Positions 27,978-35,902 of a DNA stretch of 62,867 nucleotides are shown here, in pieces; positions within the stretch are counted from its first letter, which is position 1; the number at the start of each line of letters is the position of its first letter. The notes under the pieces were generated by a model. It saw only the letters and a list, made by a program, of their open reading frames with translations. It did not search any database and had not been told where the DNA came from. Made by a program: the position numbers and the translations under genes. Source of the stretch: CAZLPW01 sp964561495 (GTDB taxonomy: Bacteria; Fidelibacterota; Marinisomatia; Marinisomatales; UBA1611); NCBI GenBank assembly GCA_964561495.1, contig CAZLPW010000006.1, positions 1 to 62,867 on the forward strand, given 5' to 3'.

Positions 27978-29657
27978 ATGAGCAAAAAATTTAAGCCTCC
28001 ATCAAATTTAACTGCAATCAAAAACGATTCTTTAAAATACCCTTCGTTGGTACTTACAGGTCGGCAAGTATGTGATTTGGAATTATTGATGAATAAAGGT
28101 TTTAGGCCTTTAAAAGGTTTCATGAATAGACAAGATTATTTTTCTGTATTAAATAACATGAGATTATCAAATGGGCTTTTATGGCCTATCCCTATTATCT
28201 TAGATGTTAATAAAAAAATTGGAGAATCATTTTGCGTTGGTGAAAAGTTGACTTTAAAAAATCAAGAAGGGTTCCCATTAGCTATTCTCAATATTAATGA
28301 TATTTGGAAACCGAACTATAATGAGGAGGCTCATTTGGTTTATGGTACAACTGATCCATCTCATCCTGGAGTATCGTATATACTTAATCGTAATGAAGTA
28401 TATTGTCTGGGTGGTGAAATTGACAATATTTCTCTCCCTTATCATTATGACTTCCAAAAAGATAGGCACACTCCAAAAGCCTTAAAAAAAATATTTAAAG
28501 ATAAAAATTGGGATGAAGTTGTTGCATTTCAAACCCGTAACCCTATGCATAAGGCACATGTAAAAATGACTCTAGAAGCGATAAGGGATTTAAAAGCTAA
28601 ATTATTAATACATCCAGTGATTGGTGAAACAAAACCTGGAGATATTGATTATTTTACTAGGGTAAGGTGTTATAAAATGATTATGGGTGAGTATCGTACC
28701 AATACCGCGATATTGAGTCTTTTACCTTTGTCAATGCGAATGGCAGGCCCAAGAGAGGCAATTTGGCATGCTCTAATTAGAAAAAACTATGGTTGTACTC
28801 ATTTGATAGTAGGTAGAGATCATGCTGGGCCAGGTGTTGATTCTAGGGGATCGTCCTTTTATGGACCATATGATGCGCAAAATCTACTAGAGAAATATCA
28901 AAACGAAATTGGTATTAATATAGTTCAATTTAAGACAATGGTCTATGTTCCTAGCTTAAATAAGCACATGAAATTGGAAAAAATTAATAAAAAAGAAGAA
29001 TATAAAAACCTTTCTGGAACAGAGATGCGTAAACTACTTGATAAAGGATTAAAAATACCCAATTGGTTTACATTTGAAAATGTTGCAGAAGAGCTAAGAA
29101 AGAGCACTCCTCCAATACACAAAAGAGGATTTACTGTTTTTTTTACTGGGCTATCTGGTTCTGGAAAGTCAACTCTTGCAAATGGTTTAATGATAAAACT
29201 GCTTGAGGAGGGGAGTAGATCTGTTTCTTTATTGGATGGAGATATTATCAGAACAAATTTATCAAGTGAGTTAGGTTTTTCTAAAAATCATCGTTCTATT
29301 AATGTTAGACGTATTGGATTTGTAGCAAGTGAAATAACAAAAAATGGTGGAGTTGCCATATGTGCTCCTATAGCACCCTATGAGGCTGATAGGCTTGCCA
29401 ATAGACAAATAATCTCAAAGTATGGTATATTTATTGAGGTTTATGTAAGTACTCCTTTGGAAATATGCGAGGAGCGTGATTCTAAGGGATTATATGAATT
29501 AGCTAGGAAAGGTGAATTGAAAGAATTTACAGGTATTTCAGATCCATATGAAAAACCAAATAATCCTGATATATCCATTAATTCAAGTGGTCTTTCTCCT
29601 GATAAGCTAGTTGAAAAAATCTATAGGAGTATCAAAAACCTTGGGTTAGTAAAATAG
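27978..29657 (+). CDS. Bifunctional ATP sulfurylase / APS kinase (PAPS synthesis)
   Basis: 559 residues. The first about 380 form a single-chain ATP sulfurylase: QTRNPMHKAH near residue 187 holds the nucleotide-binding QxRN and HxxH elements, and GRDHAGPG with SSFYGPYDAQ follows. The C-terminal part is an APS kinase with an intact P-loop GLSGSGKST (391-399), LDGDIIRTNL and ICAPIAPYE. The intact P-loop supports real kinase activity and thus PAPS formation. Inside a polysaccharide operon this suggests a sulfated glycan, but I find no sulfotransferase in the window. Confidence 0.93.
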   Translation: MSKKFKPPSNLTAIKNDSLKYPSLVLTGRQVCDLELLMNKGFRPLKGFMNRQDYFSVLNNMRLSNGLLWPIPIILDVNKKIGESFCVGEKLTLKNQEGFPLAILNINDIWKPNYNEEAHLVYGTTDPSHPGVSYILNRNEVYCLGGEIDNISLPYHYDFQKDRHTPKALKKIFKDKNWDEVVAFQTRNPMHKAHVKMTLEAIRDLKAKLLIHPVIGETKPGDIDYFTRVRCYKMIMGEYRTNTAILSLLPLSMRMAGPREAIWHALIRKNYGCTHLIVGRDHAGPGVDSRGSSFYGPYDAQNLLEKYQNEIGINIVQFKTMVYVPSLNKHMKLEKINKKEEYKNLSGTEMRKLLDKGLKIPNWFTFENVAEELRKSTPPIHKRGFTVFFTGLSGSGKSTLANGLMIKLLEEGSRSVSLLDGDIIRTNLSSELGFSKNHRSINVRRIGFVASEITKNGGVAICAPIAPYEADRLANRQIISKYGIFIEVYVSTPLEICEERDSKGLYELARKGELKEFTGISDPYEKPNNPDISINSSGLSPDKLVEKIYRSIKNLGLVK

Positions 29658-29688
29658 CTTTGCTATGTGTTTTAATTATTAAACTGTA

Positions 29689-29694
29689 TATAAT
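29689..29694 (+). promoter_or_regulatory. Possible -10 element before rmlC
   Basis: A consensus TATAAT sits 12 bp before the rmlC ATG in the 48-bp gap, with TG two bases upstream of it. No good -35 lies 17 bp upstream. If used, transcription would start about 5 bp before the start codon, giving an almost leaderless mRNA, which fits the missing SD. In such AT-rich DNA it could be chance. Confidence 0.25.
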
Positions 29695-29705
29695 GGTAAG
29701 TTTTT

Positions 29706-30251
29706 ATGTTTGTAGAACAATCTATCTTAAAAGAAGTTAAAATAATAAAGCCTCAGATTCACACTGATGAAAGGGGTAGTTTTTTGGAGCTATTTAAATC
29801 ATCAAATTTTAAGAAATTTGGGTTGCCTCATAAATTTGTTCAAGAAAACCAAGTCTTTTCTAAGAAGGGGGTTTTAAGAGGCCTGCATTACCAATTGAAT
29901 TATCCGCAGGGTAAACTAGTCAGATGTATAACAGGCGCTATTCTTGATGTTGTTGTTGATATTAGAAAAGGATCGCCTAATTTTGCTAAATTTACTATTA
30001 TTGAAATATCAGCTGAAAACCAGATTTCTGTTTATGTCCCTGAGGGTTTTGCCCATGGTTATATAGTTAAATCTAACGAATCTGTAGTCTTGTACAATTG
30101 CACCAGTGAGTATAATCCCGAAGATGAATATGGAATTATTTGGAATGACTCAAGAATAAATATTAATTGGGGTAATCAAAGTCCAGTTGTATCAAAAAAA
30201 GACTCGTGTTTGCCCTCTCTTTCCAATCAAAATTTTTTACCAGTATATTAA
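29706..30251 (+). CDS. rmlC: dTDP-4-dehydrorhamnose 3,5-epimerase
   Basis: 181 residues of the RmlC cupin family. KPQIHTDERGSFLELF near the start, VFSKKGVLRGLHYQL with the catalytic His, KLVRCITGAILDVVVDIR and VPEGFAHGYIV are all canonical. It converts dTDP-4-keto-6-deoxyglucose to the 4-keto-rhamnose form. Next to rmlB and rmlA it forms most of a dTDP-sugar pathway, but rmlD (the reductase giving dTDP-rhamnose) is absent here. It ends 1 bp before the rmlB start. Confidence 0.94.
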   Translation: MFVEQSILKEVKIIKPQIHTDERGSFLELFKSSNFKKFGLPHKFVQENQVFSKKGVLRGLHYQLNYPQGKLVRCITGAILDVVVDIRKGSPNFAKFTIIEISAENQISVYVPEGFAHGYIVKSNESVVLYNCTSEYNPEDEYGIIWNDSRININWGNQSPVVSKKDSCLPSLSNQNFLPVY

Positions 30252-30252
30252 A

Positions 30253-31305
30253 ATGGATAGTATATTGGTAACTGGTGGTTGTGGTTTTATAGGTTCAAAC
30301 TTTATTAAATATTATTTAGATAATTATCATAATATAAGTTTAGTCAATCTTGATAAACTGACATACGCTGGAAACTCTAGTAACCTTAAGGGAATCAAGG
30401 ATTTAAACTATACTTTTGTTAATGGAGATATCTGTGATTCTGACCTTGTTAAATCTTTATTTAAAAAATATAATTTCTCAACATTAGTCAATTTTGCTGC
30501 TGAAAGCCATGTAGATAGATCTATAGATGGCCCAGCTGATTTTATAAACACAAATGTTATTGGAACATTAAATTTACTAGAGCAAGCTAGGCATTTTTTC
30601 GATTCAAAAAAAAATCCTAAGAAATTTAAATTTATTCATATATCTACTGATGAGGTATATGGTTCTTTGGGTGAAAAAGGCAGCTTTTCAGAGGAGAGTC
30701 CTTTTCAGCCTAATTCGCCTTATTCTGCGTCGAAGGCTAGTTCTGATCATTTGGTGAAGTCATGGTATAAAACATTTGGGTTGCCTACTTTAATTACAAA
30801 TTGTTCTAATAATTATGGACCATACCAATTTCCTGAAAAACTAATTCCTCTTACGATTATTAATTGTATTGAGGACAATCCCTTGCCTGTATATGGTGAC
30901 GGAAGAAATATACGAGATTGGTTATATGTAGATGATCATTGTAAAGCAATTGATTTGATATCGAAAAATGGAGTTGTAGGTGAGACTTACAATATTGGTG
31001 GTTTGAGTGAGTTAACTAATATTGATGTTGTAAAAAAAATTTGTAGCATGTTAGATATTATATCTCCAAAGAAAGATGGAACTAGTTATTCAAAATTAAT
31101 AACTTTTGTACAAGATAGGCCTGGTCATGACAGGAGATATTCGGTCAATATAGATAAGATTCAAAAAAAAATGAGTTGGACTCCAGAAGAATCATTTGAT
31201 AGCGGAATAGAAAAGACAATTAAATGGTATTTAAATAATAAAAGTTGGTGGAAAAGTCTCAAGGGGAAATATAATCAACAAAGACTTGGGGTTATAAAAA
31301 AATGA
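30253..31305 (+). CDS. rmlB: dTDP-glucose 4,6-dehydratase
   Basis: 350 residues from ATG 30253. An upstream in-frame ATG at 30187 lies inside rmlC and precedes the conserved start, so I reject it. The N-terminus SILVTGGCGFIGSNF binds NAD. NFAAESHVDRSI, STDEVYGSLG and Tyr157/Lys161 in YSASKASSDHL are diagnostic of RmlB. It removes water from dTDP-glucose to give the 4-keto-6-deoxy intermediate. Downstream rmlA overlaps by 4 bp. Confidence 0.95.
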   Translation: MDSILVTGGCGFIGSNFIKYYLDNYHNISLVNLDKLTYAGNSSNLKGIKDLNYTFVNGDICDSDLVKSLFKKYNFSTLVNFAAESHVDRSIDGPADFINTNVIGTLNLLEQARHFFDSKKNPKKFKFIHISTDEVYGSLGEKGSFSEESPFQPNSPYSASKASSDHLVKSWYKTFGLPTLITNCSNNYGPYQFPEKLIPLTIINCIEDNPLPVYGDGRNIRDWLYVDDHCKAIDLISKNGVVGETYNIGGLSELTNIDVVKKICSMLDIISPKKDGTSYSKLITFVQDRPGHDRRYSVNIDKIQKKMSWTPEESFDSGIEKTIKWYLNNKSWWKSLKGKYNQQRLGVIKK

Positions 31306-32171
31306 AAGCAATAATTCTTGCAGGCGGTAGTGGAACTCGATTGTATCCAACTACCATCGTTGTTTCTAAGCAACTTATGCCGATATTTGATAAACCAATG
31401 ATTTATTATCCTTTATCTACTATTATGCTATCTGGGATAAGGGAAATTTTGATTATTTCATCGCCCTTTGATTTGCCGTTATATGAAAAATTATTAGGAT
31501 CGGGTGATGAATTGGGGCTAAGGATATCATACGCAATTCAGCCTAGTCCAGATGGATTGGCACAAGCTTTTTTAATCGGGGAAAGTTTTATCGGAAAAGA
31601 TAATGTCGCTCTTATTCTTGGGGATAATATTTTTTATGGTCATGGCATGGCTAAAACTCTCCAGTCTTGTGTTAATAAAGTTCAGTCTAAAAATACTGCT
31701 ACAGTTTTTGGGTATAATGTGAAAAATCCAGAAGATTATGGTGTTGTGACATTTGATGAAAAAAACAAGGTAACTGATATTGTTGAAAAGCCAGATCATC
31801 CAAAATCTAACTATGCAGTTACAGGGCTTTATTATTACCCAAATGATGTAGTGGAAATAGCAAAAAAAGTTAAACCTTCGAATCGAGGAGAGCTAGAAAT
31901 CACTTCGGTAAACAAAAGATTTTTAGATCAAGGTAGGCTAAATGTTGAAATTATGGGCCGTGGTTACGCTTGGTTAGATACTGGAACAATTGAGTCGATG
32001 TATGCTGCGTCAAGTTTTATACAAGCAATAGAGGGGAGGCAGGGTCTGAAGGTTGCATGCATTGAAGAAATTGCATTTAAAATGGGATATATTAACCGAT
32101 CAATGTTGAAAAAAAGTGCCTCAAAATATAATAATCAATATGGGCGCTATTTAAAGTCTTTGTTGGTATAA
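31302..32171 (+). CDS. rmlA: Glucose-1-phosphate thymidylyltransferase
   Basis: 289 residues. KAIILAGGSGTRLYP is the nucleotide loop. KQLMPIFDKPMIYYPL, ILGDNIFYGHG (metal-binding Asp) and GYAWLDTGT are RmlA hallmarks. It makes dTDP-glucose, the substrate of the adjacent rmlB product. It is the last gene of the run beginning at 24030; a 202-bp gap with repeat sites follows. Confidence 0.95.
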   Translation: MKAIILAGGSGTRLYPTTIVVSKQLMPIFDKPMIYYPLSTIMLSGIREILIISSPFDLPLYEKLLGSGDELGLRISYAIQPSPDGLAQAFLIGESFIGKDNVALILGDNIFYGHGMAKTLQSCVNKVQSKNTATVFGYNVKNPEDYGVVTFDEKNKVTDIVEKPDHPKSNYAVTGLYYYPNDVVEIAKKVKPSNRGELEITSVNKRFLDQGRLNVEIMGRGYAWLDTGTIESMYAASSFIQAIEGRQGLKVACIEEIAFKMGYINRSMLKKSASKYNNQYGRYLKSLLV

Positions 32172-32373
32172 TAACAGCAAGAGTTTGCTAATTAATCATA
32201 ATTTATTTATTGGATAAAAATCTGATTATAGTGTTTTAATTGATGGTAGCTATATGGTAGTTTAGAAAAAACATATAAATTCATTGATTTCAACTTAAAT
32301 TTCATTAGGATAATAATGGCGCAAATGGTAGTTTTAATGGTAGTTGCCCTAGATGGAAAGGAAATTTTAAAAC
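32172..32373. other. 202-bp intergenic region before the membrane DNA-binding-like gene
   Basis: AT-rich, with no RNA gene recognised. It holds four GGTAGTT-type repeats and a 24-codon leader-like ORF, both listed separately. A five-base AGCAA/TTGCT pairing near 32176-32189 is too weak to call a terminator. Confidence 0.6.
32244..32346 (+). promoter_or_regulatory. TGGTAGTT repeats, two pairs spaced 11 and 12 bp
   Basis: Copies are at 32244 (TGGTAGCT), 32255 (TGGTAGTT), 32326 (TGGTAGTT) and 32338 (TGGTAGTTG). They form two pairs 11 and 12 bp apart, echoing those before 24030. The second pair begins 48 bp before ATG 32374, nearly the same offset as at 24030 (50 bp). This supports a shared regulator and autoregulation of the gene at 32374. 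The second pair also lies within a small leader ORF, so an RNA-level role is an alternative. Confidence 0.62.
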
Positions 32374-32390
32374 ATGAGCAGTATATATAG
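32316..32390 (+). CDS. Possible 24-residue leader ORF overlapping the next start
   Basis: ATG 32316 is preceded by AGGA (32307-32310), one of the better SD matches here, and reads a short hydrophobic peptide, MAQMVVLMVVALDG then a polar end, stopping at TAG 32388-32390. It overlaps the start of the 32374 gene out of frame, so translation could affect it. The two 12-bp repeats each encode a Met-Val-Val unit. There is no homology support; it may be only an accident of the repeats. Confidence 0.25.
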   Translation: MAQMVVLMVVALDGKEILKHEQYI

Positions 32391-33171
32391 AAAAAATAGA
32401 GATGGCTATTTTTATTATCAGACTTATGTATATAATCCTAAGTCAAAAAAGAAAGATAAGAGAATTTTTCATGCTTTGGCGACTAAAAGTGAATCTGAGG
32501 CAAAAATAAAACAGGCCAATTACGATAGAAAATACAAAAGAGCCACCAACAATAAACAGTCTAGCTTTTTTAAGGCTTGGCTTCAAGCAAATAAAAAAAC
32601 CATTCTAACAGTAGCTTTTTCTTCTATATGTACTTTTTTAATTACCCAGAATTTTCAAAAAACACAAGAAAGTTTTCCAAATGCTAAAACCAATTATCAA
32701 TTAGAATCTGTAATAATTGATAAAATTGACGAGGACTACTCTCAAGTAAAAAAAGAAGAACTTCAAAATAAAAAAATACAAATAATTGATAAAAATAAAA
32801 TAGGGGAACAAAAAGAACGAAAACAAAAAATAGTTAAAAATTTGACTATTCCCCAATATAAGATTATGCGAAAAGAACAGCTTTCGGAAGCCTTTGACCA
32901 ATGGAAAATTTTTGTTGTCGTTGAAACTATTCTTGATTCTAAAAGTTTAAGAAACATTTGTAATATGATTTCAAAAGATTATTCTAATTATCAAAACCTA
33001 GTGATTTGTATTTATCTTAACAATGATGTAGGTATGAAAATTGCATTAGGAAGGAAAAATAATTTCAGTCTTGAACAAGAAAAAGATTCATGGTTGGCTA
33101 TGTATACCTATAACTCTGTAGAAGGTGCCTTTTTTGATGATAATCCTGGCCAATATATATGGACCAATTAA
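32374..33171 (+). CDS. Membrane-anchored protein with integrase-arm-like DNA-binding domain
   Basis: 265 residues, function unknown. Residues 1-55 (IYRKNRDGYFYYQ, KDKRIF, TKSESEAKIKQ) resemble the three-stranded arm-type DNA-binding domain at the N-terminus of tyrosine integrases: basic and aromatic strands, then a helix with the (S/T)K-x-EA pattern. No recombinase domain follows. Residues 75-92 are one transmembrane segment, 93-160 a charged linker probably outside the cytoplasm, and 170-265 a compact domain (FVVVETILDSKSLRNIC, LVICIY, WLAMYTYNSVEG, FFDDNPG). The layout suggests a one-component membrane regulator. It precedes the export gene by 26 bp and is itself preceded by the repeat sites. 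DNA binding is inferred. Confidence 0.6.
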   Translation: MSSIYRKNRDGYFYYQTYVYNPKSKKKDKRIFHALATKSESEAKIKQANYDRKYKRATNNKQSSFFKAWLQANKKTILTVAFSSICTFLITQNFQKTQESFPNAKTNYQLESVIIDKIDEDYSQVKKEELQNKKIQIIDKNKIGEQKERKQKIVKNLTIPQYKIMRKEQLSEAFDQWKIFVVVETILDSKSLRNICNMISKDYSNYQNLVICIYLNNDVGMKIALGRKNNFSLEQEKDSWLAMYTYNSVEGAFFDDNPGQYIWTN

Positions 33172-33197
33172 TAAATAATTCTTTGAGCGAGGTATAA

Positions 33198-35882
33198 ATG
33201 TTAAAAAAAATAATTTTGGCAAAATTTTTTATAATTTGTCTAATTAAATCACAAAGCCCTGAACAAATCAAGGCAATAGAAAAAGTTGTCAAAAATAAAG
33301 GAATGTCAAAACAGCAGGTTATAAATGCAGCTAAAACTCAGGGTTATACTGAGGACCAAATTAAAGCTATTGAAACAAAATATAATTCTAGAGATAAATC
33401 TGATAATAATGATGCAATGAAAAATAGTTTTGATGATGATTTAGAAGTTGTGGAATTAGAAGACCCAAATTCCCCTCAAGAAAAAGAAGGAAATTTAGAT
33501 GAAGAAGAAAAATTGGAAATTGAAACTAAAATACAAGAAGCCAGAGAAGCCCCTAGTTACTTTGGTTATGATATTTTCCAACGAGATCCTTCTGCATTTC
33601 AATCTTCATCTGTTGGTGCCGTTGAACCTGATTATCTAATCGGACCAGGTGATGAAATAATTGTAATGCTTTGGGGTGAAACTCAGTTCAGGCAAGTTCT
33701 TACAGTAAATCGAGAAGGTTTTATTTTTATTCCTGAAGTTGGTCAGGTTTTTGTTAATGGACTAAACTTGAATCTACTTGAATCCAAATTATTTCGTGTT
33801 ATGTCTCAGTCTTATGCGAGTTTAAACCCACGCGGTGGAAAATCATCTACATTTCTTGATGTTAGTCTTGGAAACTTAAGACCCCTTCGTATTCAAGTTT
33901 TAGGTGAGGTGGCTCAGCCAGGAGCATATACTGTAAATCCTTCTGCAACTCTTTTTTCTGCTTTGTATTATTTTAATGGTCCTACTACGTTAGGTTCACT
34001 TAGAGATATAAGGCTTATCCGTGGAGGGAAAGAAATTAGCCGAATAGATTTTTATGATTATTTATTTACGGGGAAAAAACCTAAAGATCAAAAATTACAG
34101 CTTGATGATGTTATTTTTATACCAAAAAGAATGAAAACGGTCACGATTCAAGGTGAAATAAATAGGCCAGGAATATATGAGCTGAAGCCCGATGAAACAT
34201 TAAATGATATAATTAAAATGGCTGGAGATTTAAAAATTACGGCTTATATGAATAGAATTCAGATTGATCGTATTGTACCTTTTGATAAGCGAGAAGAGTT
34301 GGGCTTAGAGAGGGTACTTTCAGATATCAATTTAGGAAGTGTAATTAAAAACAATAAAAAATATTATTTGCAAGATGCAGATCACATCCAGATTTTTTCA
34401 ATTTTAGATTCTAGGTTAAATACTGTGCAAATTTCTGGTGCGGTTACAAGGCCAGGTAGCTACGAATTAAAAGATTCATTATCTTTAAATCAATTAATCG
34501 AAAAAGCAGATGGCTTGCTAGGTGATGCTTATTTAAAGCGTGTTGATATTATACGAATCATGCCAGATCTTAAAGAACAATTAATCAAATTAAATCTTGA
34601 AAAAGTAATTTTAGATGATCAAGAGCATAATATTCAATTACAAAATTTAGATAGAGTAAGAATTTTCAGTTTAACAGAGATGGTGTCTCGGAACTCTGTT
34701 GAGATCAGAGGTCATGTTAAAAATCCTGGCAGATATCCTTTGCAAGGCGGAATGCGCATAAGAGATATTATATTTAAATCTGGAGGTTTTGTTGATGGAG
34801 AGTTTTTAAAGAGAACCTATTTAGGTAGAGCAGATTTGATCCGATATGATGAAAATAATATAACTCAAAATATCACCTCTTTTAATTTGGGAGATTTGAT
34901 AAATAATAATAATTATGATTCAAATGTTCTGCTTCTTCCAGGCGATATAGTTAGGATATATCCAAAAACATTATTTAAATCAGCATATGAGGCTACTATT
35001 TTAGGATCAATAAAAGAACCAGGCAGTTTCACTGTGAAGAATAAAATGACTCTTAGAGATTTGATTTTGGAAGCTGGTGGTTTTGACAAGGATGTTTATA
35101 GGTATAGAATTGAAATTTCTAGGATTGATCCAAAAAATAAATCTATTGATGTCTATTCAACCCTTTCTGAAATATTTATTGATAAAGATTTTTTTGAATC
35201 ATTTGCAAGTAGCGAGGATCATGACAATATATCCAAACTTAATCCAATAATAATGCCATATGATATAGTTTTTGTAAGACCAGATCCTAATTTTTCGATG
35301 CAAAGAACTATTTCAATTGAAGGAATGGTAATGTATCCTGGAGTTTATCCACTGCTTAGTCCAAATGAAACAATAAGGGACGTAGTTATAAGGGCAGGGG
35401 GCCCCAATAGTAACGCATACCTTCCCGCATCAAAATTTATAAGAAGTGGTATTGAAGTAAAATTATCTTTAGAAAATATTTATAATGGTAAAGACGATTT
35501 AAATTCAAATTTTAAGGTTGCAAATGGAGATCGGATTATAATTGCAGGTCGCACCAAAATCTTTTCTATCTTTGGAGAAGTCAATAGTCCAGGCCGATAC
35601 CCGCATAATAGAAATAAAAGAGTCAATGACGCTATCAGATTATCTGGAGGATTTACTCCAAATGCAGACAAAAAAAATATTTTTATTACTTTTCCTAATG
35701 GAGATTCTAAAAAATATAACAGATTCTTAAATAATCCTAGGCTAATGGATAGTTCTACTATAACCGTTGGAAGAAAGCCTGATGAAGAGCCTTTTGATCG
35801 TACGGAATATGCCAAAGAACTAACTGCAATTGTTGCTAATATAGCACAAGCAATTTCATTGGTGATTCTTGCAAAAAACTAA
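33198..35882 (+). CDS. Outer-membrane polysaccharide export protein with multiple SLBB domains
   Basis: 894 residues. After a short signal-like N-terminus come helical repeats with QIKAIE twice, then an acidic linker. A Poly_export domain (about 145-235; YLIGPGDEIIVMLWGE, NREGFIFIPEVGQV) is followed by at least six SLBB-type beta-grasp repeats, marked by recurring GEVAQPGAYTV, GEINRPGIYEL, GAVTRPGSYEL, GHVKNPGRYPL, GSIKEPGSFTV, GMVMYPGVYPL and GEVNSPGRYPH. This is the layout of long Wza/Wzx-dependent export channels of the Bacteroidota type. The C-terminal IAQAISLVILAK may anchor it. It would carry the glycan across the outer membrane. GAGG lies upstream of the ATG as an SD. Confidence 0.92.
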   Translation: MLKKIILAKFFIICLIKSQSPEQIKAIEKVVKNKGMSKQQVINAAKTQGYTEDQIKAIETKYNSRDKSDNNDAMKNSFDDDLEVVELEDPNSPQEKEGNLDEEEKLEIETKIQEAREAPSYFGYDIFQRDPSAFQSSSVGAVEPDYLIGPGDEIIVMLWGETQFRQVLTVNREGFIFIPEVGQVFVNGLNLNLLESKLFRVMSQSYASLNPRGGKSSTFLDVSLGNLRPLRIQVLGEVAQPGAYTVNPSATLFSALYYFNGPTTLGSLRDIRLIRGGKEISRIDFYDYLFTGKKPKDQKLQLDDVIFIPKRMKTVTIQGEINRPGIYELKPDETLNDIIKMAGDLKITAYMNRIQIDRIVPFDKREELGLERVLSDINLGSVIKNNKKYYLQDADHIQIFSILDSRLNTVQISGAVTRPGSYELKDSLSLNQLIEKADGLLGDAYLKRVDIIRIMPDLKEQLIKLNLEKVILDDQEHNIQLQNLDRVRIFSLTEMVSRNSVEIRGHVKNPGRYPLQGGMRIRDIIFKSGGFVDGEFLKRTYLGRADLIRYDENNITQNITSFNLGDLINNNNYDSNVLLLPGDIVRIYPKTLFKSAYEATILGSIKEPGSFTVKNKMTLRDLILEAGGFDKDVYRYRIEISRIDPKNKSIDVYSTLSEIFIDKDFFESFASSEDHDNISKLNPIIMPYDIVFVRPDPNFSMQRTISIEGMVMYPGVYPLLSPNETIRDVVIRAGGPNSNAYLPASKFIRSGIEVKLSLENIYNGKDDLNSNFKVANGDRIIIAGRTKIFSIFGEVNSPGRYPHNRNKRVNDAIRLSGGFTPNADKKNIFITFPNGDSKKYNRFLNNPRLMDSSTITVGRKPDEEPFDRTEYAKELTAIVANIAQAISLVILAKN

Positions 35883-35902
35883 AAATATAATTTTTTACCC
35901 TA

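Noticed and set aside
30187..30252. Upstream ATG start for rmlB
   Set aside because: It lies within rmlC and adds 22 residues before the conserved N-terminus; ATG 30253 fits the family.
32374..33171. Integrative element with an integrase gene
   Set aside because: Only an arm-like N-terminal domain is present. There is no recombinase domain, no tRNA gene and no flanking attachment repeat, and the surrounding genes are polysaccharide genes.
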